This document shows, one piece after another, positions 24,986-32,196 of a DNA stretch of 44,608 nt. A program made the position numbers and the translations under genes. The notes beneath the pieces are model-generated. The model did no database searches. It had not been told where the DNA came from and was given only the letters and a program-made list of their open reading frames with translations. Position 1 is the first letter of the stretch. Each line of letters begins with the position of its first letter. Source of the stretch: Sphingomonas bacterium (lineage in GTDB: Bacteria > Pseudomonadota > Alphaproteobacteria > Sphingomonadales > Sphingomonadaceae); the NCBI RefSeq assembly GCF_903642285.1, contig NZ_CAHJWJ010000026.1:1-44608 (forward strand), read 5' to 3'.

Positions 24986-25491
24986 TCCAGATCGAACTTT
25001 CGCGCGATGGCACCTGGCCCGAAGGCGATTGGGATATGCTCGCCAAGGCCGCGGTGCGTGCCACGATCGCCAATACGCCGCATGGTGCGTTGCTGACCGA
25101 TCCCGCCACGATCGAGATATCGATCCGCCTGACCGACGACGACCAGGTCCGTACGCTCAACGCACGATACCGGCACAAGGACAAGGCGACCAACGTGCTG
25201 TCCTTCCCGATGATCCAGCCCGATCTGCTGGAGACGGTGACGCAGAACTCCGACGACGGTGAAGTGCTGCTCGGCGATATCGTCCTCGCCTACGGGGTAT
25301 GCGCGGCGGAGGCGGCGGAAAAGGGGGTTTCGGTCGACCATCACGCCACGCATTTGGTGGTGCACGGCACCCTGCATCTGCTAGGCTATGACCATCTGGG
25401 GGACGGGGAGGCCGACGCCATGGAGGAGATCGAGCGCGCAGCGCTCGCCTCGCTCGGCATTGCGGATCCCTATCTGGTACGTGAGGATTGA
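24982..25491 (+). CDS. ybeY: endoribonuclease YbeY (rRNA maturation factor)
   Basis: 169 residues. Zinc motif HGTLHLLGYDH (three His) near residues 128-138, preceded by HHATHLVV; the conserved NVLSFPM and LLGDIVLA segments are present. It takes part in 16S rRNA 3'-end maturation and 70S quality control. In most bacteria it follows phoH directly; here vapB-vapC intervene and its ATG overlaps the vapC stop, so ribosomes finishing the toxin probably start YbeY. corC follows 9 bases later. Confidence 0.95.
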   Translation: MIQIELSRDGTWPEGDWDMLAKAAVRATIANTPHGALLTDPATIEISIRLTDDDQVRTLNARYRHKDKATNVLSFPMIQPDLLETVTQNSDDGEVLLGDIVLAYGVCAAEAAEKGVSVDHHATHLVVHGTLHLLGYDHLGDGEADAMEEIERAALASLGIADPYLVRED

Positions 25492-25500
25492 TCCGCCGCA

Positions 25501-26403
25501 ATGGCAGAGGACCGAAGTAGCGCCGGTGGCGGCGACCCGAACGAGAACGGAATCTGGCGCGGACTGAAGGCGCTGATCTTCGGCGGCGGCGCGGAAGAGT
25601 CGCTTCGCGACCAGCTCGAGGACGTGATCGACCGGCACGAGGACGATCCTGCCCCCGACGCGGCCGGCGATCTTTCGCCGCTCGAACGCCAGATGGTGCG
25701 CAATCTGCTGCATTTCGGCGAGCGCGACGCGGGCGATGTCGGTGTCCCGCGCGCCGATATCGTCGCGGTCGAGGAAGGGACTTCGTTCGACGATCTGGTC
25801 CGCATCTTCGCCGAAGCGGGGCACAGCCGCCTGCCCGTCTACCGCGACAAGCTCGATACCATCATCGGCATGGTCCATGTGAAGGACGTATTCGCGATTC
25901 TCGCGACGGGGGCGCCGCACCCGCCGATCGCGGCGCTGATCCGTGAACCGCTTTATGTCCCGATGTCGCGCGGTGCGCTCGATCTGCTTGCCGACATGCG
26001 GCAGAAGCGGGTTCATCTGGCGATCGTGCTCGACGAATTCTCCGGCACCGAAGGGCTGGTCACGATCGAGGATCTGATCGAGGAGATCACCGGCGATATC
26101 GAGGACGAGCATGACGACGCGCCCGAGGCGCTGCTCGTGCCGATCGAAGGTGGCGGATGGGAAGCCGATGCGCGGGTCGAATTGAAGGATGTCGCGGAAA
26201 CCGTCGATCGGCGGCTGGCGGAGGCGGATGGCGATGTCGACACGCTGGGCGGGCTCGCCGCGCTGCTTGCGGGGCGGGTGCCGGCGGTCGGGGAATGCAT
26301 CGATCACCCCAGCGGCTGGAAGCTGGAGGTGACCGAGGCGGACGAACGGCGGATCAACCGGCTGCGGCTGCATCCGCCGACCGGCGCAGTCGACGAGGAC
26401 TGA
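25501..26403 (+). CDS. CorC/HlyC-type CBS-domain protein
   Basis: 300 residues, cytoplasmic. Two CBS domains (about residues 75-200; DVGVPRADIVAVEEGTSFDDL, GHSRLPVYRDKLDTIIGMVHVKDVF and VPMSRGALDLLADMRQKRVHLAIVLDEFSGTEGLVT) followed by the CorC_HlyC transporter-associated domain (GGWEADARVELKDVAETV onward). No membrane segment. Related to Mg/Co efflux proteins; in this synteny the gene belongs to the phoH-ybeY-corC unit. The lnt gene that often follows is absent here; a palindromic repeat follows instead. Confidence 0.92.
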   Translation: MAEDRSSAGGGDPNENGIWRGLKALIFGGGAEESLRDQLEDVIDRHEDDPAPDAAGDLSPLERQMVRNLLHFGERDAGDVGVPRADIVAVEEGTSFDDLVRIFAEAGHSRLPVYRDKLDTIIGMVHVKDVFAILATGAPHPPIAALIREPLYVPMSRGALDLLADMRQKRVHLAIVLDEFSGTEGLVTIEDLIEEITGDIEDEHDDAPEALLVPIEGGGWEADARVELKDVAETVDRRLAEADGDVDTLGGLAALLAGRVPAVGECIDHPSGWKLEVTEADERRINRLRLHPPTGAVDED

Positions 26404-26417
26404 GGCCGATCTGCCTG

Positions 26418-26499
26418 CGTCACCCCGGCCTTGTCCCGGGGTCCAGGGCCACAGGCGGATCGCGCGCAGCCCTGGATGCCGGGACGAGCCCGCATGACG
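26418..26499. repeat. dispersed palindromic repeat, copy 2
   Basis: Same family as 18061-18134: CGTCACCCCGGCCTTGTCCC on the left and, inverted, ATGCCGGGACGAGCCCGCAT-GACG on the right. It lies between the convergent corC and peptidyl-prolyl isomerase genes, where it may help stop transcription from both sides. Confidence 0.75.
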
Positions 26500-26511
26500 G
26501 CGGAGGGAAAA

Positions 26512-26967
26512 TTACGCCGCGCGCATCTTCACGATCTTGCCGGGTTCACGCGGCGGTTCGCCCTTGGGCAGCGCGTCGATCAGATCCATGCCGTCGGTGA
26601 CGTGCCCCCAGACGGTGTACTGGCCGTCGAGGAAACGCGCATCGTCGAATACGACGAAGAACTGGCTGTTCGCGGTGTCGGGCTGATTGGTGCGTGCCAT
26701 CGAACAGACACCGCGGACGTGCGGCTCCTTGGAGAATTCCGCCTTCAGGTTCGGCTTGTCGGAGCCATGCATTCCGGTCCCCGTCGGATCGCCGCCCTGC
26801 GCCATGAAGCCCGGGATGACGCGGTGGAACACGACGCCGTCATAGAAGCCGTCATTGGCCAGTTCGACGATCCGCTCGATATGCGTAGGGGCCAGATCGG
26901 GGCGCAGCTTGATCGTCACGTCCCCGCTGTCCAGCGTCATCGTCAGCGTTTCCGGGGTGTCGGCCAT
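26512..26967 (-). CDS. peptidyl-prolyl cis-trans isomerase, cyclophilin type
   Basis: 151 residues, cytoplasmic form with no signal peptide. Active-site motifs: FHRVIPGFMAQGGDPTGTG (catalytic Arg in FHRV), VCSMARTNQPDTANSQFF and FLDGQYTVWGHVTDGMD. PpiB-like. The long frame upstream of 26967 is antisense to mgtE and rejected. It is divergent from mgtE; the 105-base gap must carry both promoters. Confidence 0.95.
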   Translation of the reverse strand: MADTPETLTMTLDSGDVTIKLRPDLAPTHIERIVELANDGFYDGVVFHRVIPGFMAQGGDPTGTGMHGSDKPNLKAEFSKEPHVRGVCSMARTNQPDTANSQFFVVFDDARFLDGQYTVWGHVTDGMDLIDALPKGEPPREPGKIVKMRAA

Positions 26968-27072
26968 CGTTCGTCTCCATGAATGATCGCGCGCAGATAG
27001 GGAGCCGGGGCGCGGCTGGCAAATGATGCCGTGCCGCGATAGGGCCGAACCGACGCGACGCAATCGGCGAGG

Positions 27073-28497
27073 ATGGCCGCGATGAGCGAAACCGATCTTT
27101 TCCCCGAAGCCGCGGTGCCCGCGATTTCCCCCGGGCACCCGTTCGACGAGGACGACCGGCTGCGCCCCGATTATGTCCGTGCGGTGCTGAACGCGGTCGG
27201 GACGGGCGATGCCGCGCGCGTGCACGCGCTGGTCGAGCCGCTGCATCCCGCCGATGTCGCGGACCTGTTCGAGCTGACCCCGCGCGAGGACCGTGCCGAC
27301 CTGGCGCATGCGGTCGCCGACCTGCTCGACGGCGACGTGTTCGCGGAAATGAACGATTATGTCCGAGAGGACCTGATCGACGCGCTCGAGCCGCACCAGG
27401 TCGCGCATATCGCTGCCGCACTCGATACCGACGACGCGGTCGCGATCATCGAGGACATGGAGCCTGCGGACCAGCGCGAAGTGCTCCGCGCGATGGAGCC
27501 GGACGACCGGGCCGCGATCGAGGAGGCGCTGTCCTATCCCGAGGAATCCGCCGGTCGCCTGATGCAGCGCGAACTGATCGCGGTGCCCGAACATTGGAGC
27601 GTCGGCGACGCGATCGACTATCTGCGCGACCATGAGGAATTGACGACCGATTTCTGGGAAGTGTTCGTGGTCGATCCGGCGCGCAAGCCGGTCGGCACGG
27701 TTGCGCTGTCCTGGATGCTTCGTACCCCACGCGGCATCGCGATCGGCGATGTCATGCAGCGGGAACAGACGCTGATCCCGGTCGACATGGACCAGGAGGA
27801 GGTCGCGCTTCGGTTCCAGAAATACGCGCTGATCTCGGCCGCGGTCGTCGATCAGGCGGGGCGGCTGGTCGGGATGATCACGGTCGACGATGTCGTCCAC
27901 ATCATTTCCGAAGAAGCGGGCGAGGATACGCTCCGGCTGGCGGGCGCGGGCGACGGCGACATCAACGAACCGATCGGGCTGACCGTCCGGACGCGCGTCG
28001 TCTGGCTGGTCATCAATCTCGGCACCGCGGTGGTGGCGGCGGGTGTCGTGGGGTTGTTCGAAGGCGAGATCGCGAAGTTCGCGCTGCTCGCCGCCTTGAT
28101 GGGGATCGTATCCGGCATGGGCGGCAATGCCGGGACGCAGACGCTCGCGGTCGTCGTCCGCGCGATGGCGACCAACCAGCTGACCAATTCGAACACGATG
28201 TGGATGATCCTTCGCGAATTCCGCATCGCGTTGGCTAATGGCCTGTTGCTCGGGGTGCTGATCGGGGGCGGGACGATCCTCGTCTATCACAACGTGCCGT
28301 TGGGGATCGTGTTCGGGCTGTCGATCCTGATCAACAATCTGGTCGCGGGACTGTCGGGCGTGCTGATCCCGATCGGGCTGGAGCGGTCCGGGGTCGATCC
28401 CGCGGTATCGTCCGCGGTGTTCGTGACCATGATGACCGACTGTTCGGGTTTCTTCGCGTTTCTGGGGCTTGCCGCGCTCTGGGGATTGCACGGTTGA
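27073..28497 (+). CDS. mgtE: magnesium transporter MgtE
   Basis: 474 residues. N-terminal MgtE_N superhelical domain (ALVEPLHPADVADLFELTP), two CBS domains (LMQRELIAVPEHWSVGDAIDYL and AIGDVMQREQTLIPVDMD), a plug helix, and five membrane helices at the C-terminus, including the pore motif GMGGNAGTQTLAVVVRA. Mg2+ channel gated by cytoplasmic Mg2+. Two start codons (27073 and 27082) give near-equal proteins. The final helix FFAFLGLAALWGL is complete. Confidence 0.96.
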   Translation: MAAMSETDLFPEAAVPAISPGHPFDEDDRLRPDYVRAVLNAVGTGDAARVHALVEPLHPADVADLFELTPREDRADLAHAVADLLDGDVFAEMNDYVREDLIDALEPHQVAHIAAALDTDDAVAIIEDMEPADQREVLRAMEPDDRAAIEEALSYPEESAGRLMQRELIAVPEHWSVGDAIDYLRDHEELTTDFWEVFVVDPARKPVGTVALSWMLRTPRGIAIGDVMQREQTLIPVDMDQEEVALRFQKYALISAAVVDQAGRLVGMITVDDVVHIISEEAGEDTLRLAGAGDGDINEPIGLTVRTRVVWLVINLGTAVVAAGVVGLFEGEIAKFALLAALMGIVSGMGGNAGTQTLAVVVRAMATNQLTNSNTMWMILREFRIALANGLLLGVLIGGGTILVYHNVPLGIVFGLSILINNLVAGLSGVLIPIGLERSGVDPAVSSAVFVTMMTDCSGFFAFLGLAALWGLHG

Positions 28498-28528
28498 TCG
28501 CGGACGCAGCGTGGCCCATCTGGCGGAC

Positions 28529-28942
28529 GTGCCCCTTCACCTCACCAAGGTCGCGTTCGGTGCGACGAGCCTCGAAATCCTGACCGACCGATTGAACCTG
28601 CGCGCCGCGGCGGGGCCGCTGTTCCTGACGACCCGGTATCTGCCGAAGCGGCATACCGAGATCACGGGGCCGGACGGCGAGGGGTCATTGTACTGGATCA
28701 TCAAGCACCAGCTCGTCGCCCGCTCGCCGATCACCGCGTTCGGCGAGGCGGACGGCGGCCGGGTCGCGATCCATCTGGCGCCGGGTCTCGTCCTCGTGCA
28801 GGCGCGGCCCAAGCGGGCGCATCAGGGCTGGCGCTATCTGGAGGGCGCGGACGCACCCGTCGACCTGGGCGAAGGGGCGGGCGGCGTCGCGGCGATGCCG
28901 GCGGTTCTGGTCGGGAAACTGGCGGAACTCGCGCTGATCTGA
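28529..28942 (+). CDS. DUF1489 family protein, function unknown
   Basis: 137 residues if begun at GTG 28529 (PLHLTKVAFGATSLEILTDRL), which agrees with the usual start of DUF1489 proteins; GTG 28511 is a longer option. Conserved-looking segments: TTRYLPKRHTEI, GSLYWIIKHQLVARSPI and HQGWRYLEG. No membrane helix or known catalytic motif. The family is found mainly in alphaproteobacteria. It follows mgtE by 31 bases on the same strand and ends at a stem-loop between convergent genes. Confidence 0.85.
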   Translation: MPLHLTKVAFGATSLEILTDRLNLRAAAGPLFLTTRYLPKRHTEITGPDGEGSLYWIIKHQLVARSPITAFGEADGGRVAIHLAPGLVLVQARPKRAHQGWRYLEGADAPVDLGEGAGGVAAMPAVLVGKLAELALI

Positions 28943-28943
28943 T

Positions 28944-28965
28944 CCGGCAATCGTGCAATTGTCGG
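28944..28965. terminator. bidirectional hairpin between convergent genes
   Basis: CCGGCAAT (28944-28951) pairs with ATTGTCGG (28958-28965) with one G-T wobble and a 6-base loop, in the 34-base gap between the DUF1489 gene and the DUF2807 gene on the other strand. No long T-tract on either side. Confidence 0.5.
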
Positions 28966-28976
28966 GTCACCCCGCG

Positions 28977-29672
28977 TTATTGCGCGGGCCCGCAGGTCAC
29001 CGGTCCGCCGGCGGCGGCGCGGACGGTGCATTTCGGGTCGCCGAGCACCGTCACGCGCCCCAGCCCGACATCGTCCACCGTCGCGGTATAGTGCGCGCGC
29101 GCCTGGATGGCACCGGGTCCGTCGAGCCGGACGAACAGCTCGCCCGCATCGAGCGCGGCCGCATCGATCGTGCCGGTGCCGTTCGTCACCAGCCGGGCCC
29201 GGCCGGTGCGGCCCGCGATGCCGATCGTCCCCGCGCCGATCACCGTGGCGTTCAGCGAGTCGCCGCTCGCCTCGCCGACGACAATGCTACCCGCGCCGGT
29301 GACCGACAGGTCGATCCGGTCGCCGCGCATCCTCGTCACCGACAGCGTTCCGCCGGCGACGACGAGCGCGCCGGCGAGGTCTATCGTGCCCAGACGGACG
29401 ACGATCGGCGCGGTCGGTGCGGCGCGGTGCTGTTCAGCCCAGCCGCCGATCCCGCGCCGGATGACGAGCGTGTTGCCGTCGGTCCGCAATTCGACCGTCT
29501 CGATCGCGCTCGGATCGCCGGCGATCGTCCCGCCAGGCGATCGACCGGTGTCGATATGGACCTCGAACGGGCCGTCGATCCGCACCCGGTCGAAACTGCC
29601 GATCGCGACGCGCCGCTCCGCGGCATCGGCGGGTATGGCGATGAGGGCGAACAGGAGGAGGGCGCGCAGCAT
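28977..29672 (-). CDS. exported DUF2807 (head GIN domain) protein A
   Basis: 231 residues with a signal peptide (RALLLFALIAIPADAA). The mature part is a DUF2807/GIN domain: FDRVRIDGPFEVHIDTG, then short repeated strands with Gly turns such as SVTGAGSIVVGEASG, NATVIGAGTIGIAG and RLDGPGAIQARAH, the pattern of a right-handed beta solenoid. C-terminal Cys pair (PKCTV, VTCGP). Function of the domain is not established. Second of two such genes in tandem, 205 bases after protein B; the gap has a 14-base palindrome at 29769-29782 and no clear promoter. Confidence 0.85.
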   Translation of the reverse strand: MLRALLLFALIAIPADAAERRVAIGSFDRVRIDGPFEVHIDTGRSPGGTIAGDPSAIETVELRTDGNTLVIRRGIGGWAEQHRAAPTAPIVVRLGTIDLAGALVVAGGTLSVTRMRGDRIDLSVTGAGSIVVGEASGDSLNATVIGAGTIGIAGRTGRARLVTNGTGTIDAAALDAGELFVRLDGPGAIQARAHYTATVDDVGLGRVTVLGDPKCTVRAAAGGPVTCGPAQ

Positions 29673-29877
29673 CGGGTAGGGATCGGTCGAAAGACGGTGC
29701 CATGCAAGGGGCCACACAACTCCCGCTACCGCAACTTCCGCGCTTTTTGCCGCCCCGGCGGAGGCATGGGCGCAATTGCGCCGATTCACGTGATCGCGGG
29801 GCTACCCGATCTTATGTCCGTTTCTCCAACCGGGCCGCGGCCCTCGCCGGGAGGCGCAATATCCGCAGATCGGCGAC

Positions 29878-30621
29878 CTACCCGCAATGCACGTTGCCCG
29901 CGCCCATCTTCGTCACGCTGCACTTCGCGCCGCCCGCGATGGTGACGTCGCCCGATCCCAGGATCGTGACATCGGCCTTGCTATGCACCGTGGCTTCGAC
30001 ATTGCCTGCCCCCGCGATCGAAACCGATGCGGTGTCCGCAACGAGACCGTTGGCGAGCAGCTTGCCCGATCCCGCGATCGATAGGTCGACATCGCGTGCT
30101 TTACCGGCTGCGGTGATCGTACCCGATCCGCCGATGCCGAACCCCGCCTGCCGTACGTTCATCGTCGCGATGCTGATCGTGCCGGAACCCCCGATATCGG
30201 CCTGGAACTGGGTTCCCTCGACCTTGTCGACGCGTATCGTCCCCGATCCACCGATATTCGCCTCGCTGATACGCGGCATCATGACGAGCCAATGTATCTT
30301 GTCGCTTCCGGTCCAGTGGACCCCCTGCTTGCGGCCGAGCCCAAGCGTGTTGCCGTCCTGCGTCACCTTCAGCGTGTCGAGCGCCGCCGGATCGCCCGTT
30401 GCGGTGACGGCATAGGACTGCCCGCCCGTTCGAACCTCGACATCGCCCGACGCGGCGAGCGCCACTTTATCGAAGCCGGACACCGTCCAGTGCCGCTCTC
30501 CGCCGCTACCGCTCGCGGCGATCCCGGGCTTGCCGTCGTCATCGGTATTCCAATGCACCGAACAGGCAGCAACGGGCAAGGCAAGCAGCAGCAGGGTCAC
30601 GGCGGGGTGCAGACGGTTCAC
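29878..30621 (-). CDS. DUF2807 (head GIN domain) lipoprotein B
   Basis: 247 residues from a GTG with CAGGAG 7 bases upstream. Lipoprotein signal LLLLALPVAAC, then WTVSGFDKVALAASGDVEVRTG opening the GIN domain. The body is a striking series of beta-solenoid rungs: ANIGGSGTIRVDKV, ADIGGSGTISIATM, FGIGGSGTITAAGK, LSIAGSGKLLANG, VSIAGAGNVEATV, VTILGSGDVTIAGG. C-terminal Cys pair as in protein A, so the two are paralogues with different anchoring (lipidated versus soluble). Its promoter and an overlapping inverted repeat are visible upstream. Confidence 0.87.
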   Translation of the reverse strand: MNRLHPAVTLLLLALPVAACSVHWNTDDDGKPGIAASGSGGERHWTVSGFDKVALAASGDVEVRTGGQSYAVTATGDPAALDTLKVTQDGNTLGLGRKQGVHWTGSDKIHWLVMMPRISEANIGGSGTIRVDKVEGTQFQADIGGSGTISIATMNVRQAGFGIGGSGTITAAGKARDVDLSIAGSGKLLANGLVADTASVSIAGAGNVEATVHSKADVTILGSGDVTIAGGAKCSVTKMGAGNVHCG

Positions 30622-30630
30622 GGCAAATCT

Positions 30631-30674
30631 CCTGTGTGTTGGTTACATAATACACAGGATCATTACGTACGCAA
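30631..30674 (-). promoter_or_regulatory. promoter of the DUF2807 pair with an overlapping inverted repeat
   Basis: On the minus strand TTGCGT (30674-30669) and TATTAT (30652-30647) stand 16 bases apart, a good sigma-70-type promoter giving a leader of about 20 bases. The inverted repeat CCTGTGT / ACACAGG (30631-30637 and 30652-30658) brackets the -10 element and the likely transcript start; its proximal arm includes part of the CAGGAG ribosome-binding site. A repressor bound there would block the promoter. Confidence 0.6.
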
Positions 30675-30680
30675 GCGACG

Positions 30681-30707
30681 AAAAGGGCGACCCGTCGAGG
30701 CCGCCCT
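30681..30707 (-). terminator. rho-independent terminator of carD
   Basis: On the minus strand AGGGCGGCC pairs with GGTCGCCCT (one G-T wobble) around a 6-base loop and is followed by TTTTCG. It lies 28 bases past the carD stop. This is the clearest intrinsic terminator in the window. Confidence 0.8.
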
Positions 30708-30734
30708 CATATCGTTAAGACGGAAGCGGTCGGC

Positions 30735-31268
30735 TCAGGCCGGCAGCTTGTCCTTGTTGTAGATCGCGGCCGATGCGCGGAGGATCTCCAGGATCTTCTC
30801 CTGCGCCTTGGGTTCGTCGACCTCTTCCATCGCGGCCAGTTCGCGCGCGAGGCGGCTGGTCGCCGCTTCGAAGATCTGACGCTCGGAATAGCTTTGTTCG
30901 GGCTGGTCGTCGGCACGGAACAGGTCGCGGACCACTTCGGCGATCGACACCAGGTCGCCCGAATTGATCTTCGCCTCATATTCCTGCGCGCGACGCGACC
31001 ACATGGTGCGCTTGACCTTCGGCTTGCCCTTCAGCGTCTCCATCGCCTCGCGCATCGTCTTGTCCGACGAAAGCTTGCGCATGCCGACGCTTTCGGCCTT
31101 GTTGGTCGGCACGCGGAGCGTCATCCGCTCCTTCTCGAAGCGAAGCACATACAGTTCGAGCTGCATGCCCGCGATCTCCGATCGTTGCAGCTCGATCACG
31201 CGGCCGACGCCGTGCTTTGGGTAAACGACATAGTCACCGACATCGAAGGACAGCGCCTTGACAGCCAT
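30735..31268 (-). CDS. carD: CarD/CdnL family RNA polymerase-binding regulator
   Basis: 177 residues. The N-terminal Tudor-like RNA polymerase beta-binding domain is FDVGDYVVYPKHGVGRVIEL, with LRFEKERMTLRVPTNKAESVGMR; the C-terminal helical domain contains KRTMWSRRAQEYEAKINSGDL, whose Trp contacts promoter DNA at the upstream edge of the bubble. It stabilises open complexes at many promoters, including rRNA genes in alphaproteobacteria. An A/T-rich stretch about 140 bases upstream (31404-31430) probably holds its promoter, implying a long leader. It ends at an intrinsic terminator. Confidence 0.96.
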   Translation of the reverse strand: MAVKALSFDVGDYVVYPKHGVGRVIELQRSEIAGMQLELYVLRFEKERMTLRVPTNKAESVGMRKLSSDKTMREAMETLKGKPKVKRTMWSRRAQEYEAKINSGDLVSIAEVVRDLFRADDQPEQSYSERQIFEAATSRLARELAAMEEVDEPKAQEKILEILRASAAIYNKDKLPA

Positions 31269-31403
31269 ATTGGGCCTTTCCGGGTCAACTCCCGCGATGC
31301 GTGGCCTGCGCGGAACATCCGCGGGGCGTAGGTCGCCAGGAGGAAGGTGGGTCGAACGTCTCCGTACCGGGCCGCACGCGGCGGTGCACCCGTTGGGACG
31401 ACC

Positions 31404-31430
31404 TTAACATACCAGCAATAAAATTACCAG
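31404..31430 (-). promoter_or_regulatory. A/T-rich segment, probable carD promoter region
   Basis: An A/T-rich island in otherwise GC-rich DNA between fdxA and carD, with the direct repeat TACCAG at 31410 and 31425. Candidate -10 hexamers on the minus strand are TATGTT and TTTATT, but no -35 at proper spacing is convincing, so the call rests on base composition and position. Confidence 0.3.
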
Positions 31431-31477
31431 CCGGATGAGTCAGCAGCACTGCCGTTGCAGCGCTTCACGGCACGATA

Positions 31478-31819
31478 TCAGTCGCCCTTGCCGGGCTCGG
31501 GCGTAAAATATTTGGTGTATTTGTCGGTCCCACCCTTGTGCTCGTCGGCATCGGCGGGGGTCTGCCCGGCGTTGCGCGTCACATTGGGCCACTGCGCCGA
31601 GAACGTCGTGTTCAACTCCAGCCACTGCTCCAGCCCGCTTTCGGTATCGGGCAGGATCGCCTCGGCGGGGCATTCGGGTTCGCAGACGCCGCAATCGATG
31701 CATTCGCTGGGGTTGATGACCAGCATCGTCTCGCCTTCGTAGAAGCAGTCGACCGGACAAACCTCGACGCAATCCATGTACTTGCAGCGGATGCAGGCAT
31801 CGGTGACGACATAGGTCAT
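31478..31819 (-). CDS. fdxA: ferredoxin FdxA, [3Fe-4S][4Fe-4S] type
   Basis: 113 residues. Two cluster-binding Cys arrays: [18 protein letters not shown] at the start and [12 protein letters not shown] at about residues 39-50, arranged as in seven-iron ferredoxins. The C-terminal extension ([15 protein letters not shown] onward) is typical of the 110-residue FdxA class of alphaproteobacteria. Electron carrier; partner unknown. It sits between carD and the S4-domain gene on the same strand. Confidence 0.95.
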   Translation of the reverse strand: MTYVVTDACIRCKYMDCVEVCPVDCFYEGETMLVINPSECIDCGVCEPECPAEAILPDTESGLEQWLELNTTFSAQWPNVTRNAGQTPADADEHKGGTDKYTKYFTPEPGKGD

Positions 31820-31889
31820 TGCGAGAGGCTCCCTGGCGGCCGATGGACGGCGGCGACAATCGTGCTGCTATGCGCAGGTCCCGGCCTCG

Positions 31890-32183
31890 TCAATCGATCG
31901 GCGCTTGCTGCGAGACGTTCGCACCATGTGGCGCATCGATGAGCTCGTCATAACAGCCCTGCGCCTCCGCGGCCGGTCCGCGCCGCACCGGCAGAGCGGA
32001 TATGCGGATCACCCGGATCCGGCCATGTGCGGCGAAGGTCAGGACGTTGCCGATACGCACCGCGGCATGCGCACGGTCCACCGCGCGCCCGTCGATCCGC
32101 AGATGGCCGTCCTCGGCGATATCTTGCGCGACGGCGCGCGACGCGGCGAGCCGTACCCACCACAGATACCGGTCGAGCCGCAT
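31890..32183 (-). CDS. S4-domain RNA-binding protein (HslR/Hsp15-like)
   Basis: 97 residues. The S4 RNA-binding fold is evident: MRLDRYLWWVRLAASRAVAQ, then GHLRIDGRAVDRAHAAVRIGNVLTF. Hsp15-type proteins bind stalled 50S subunits carrying peptidyl-tRNA. The ATG at 32183 is chosen because GAGGGG lies 9 bases before it; ATGs at 32192 and 32204 give longer versions, the latter starting before the helicase end. It is 13 bases downstream of the helicase stop, so the two are likely co-transcribed. Confidence 0.88.
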   Translation of the reverse strand: MRLDRYLWWVRLAASRAVAQDIAEDGHLRIDGRAVDRAHAAVRIGNVLTFAAHGRIRVIRISALPVRRGPAAEAQGCYDELIDAPHGANVSQQAPID

Positions 32184-32196
32184 CGTCGCCATCCCC

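Noticed and set aside
26968..28491. Upstream extension of the cyclophilin frame to 659 residues
   Set aside because: The extension is antisense to mgtE and reads as Arg/Asp/His-rich shadow; the cyclophilin homology starts at 26967.
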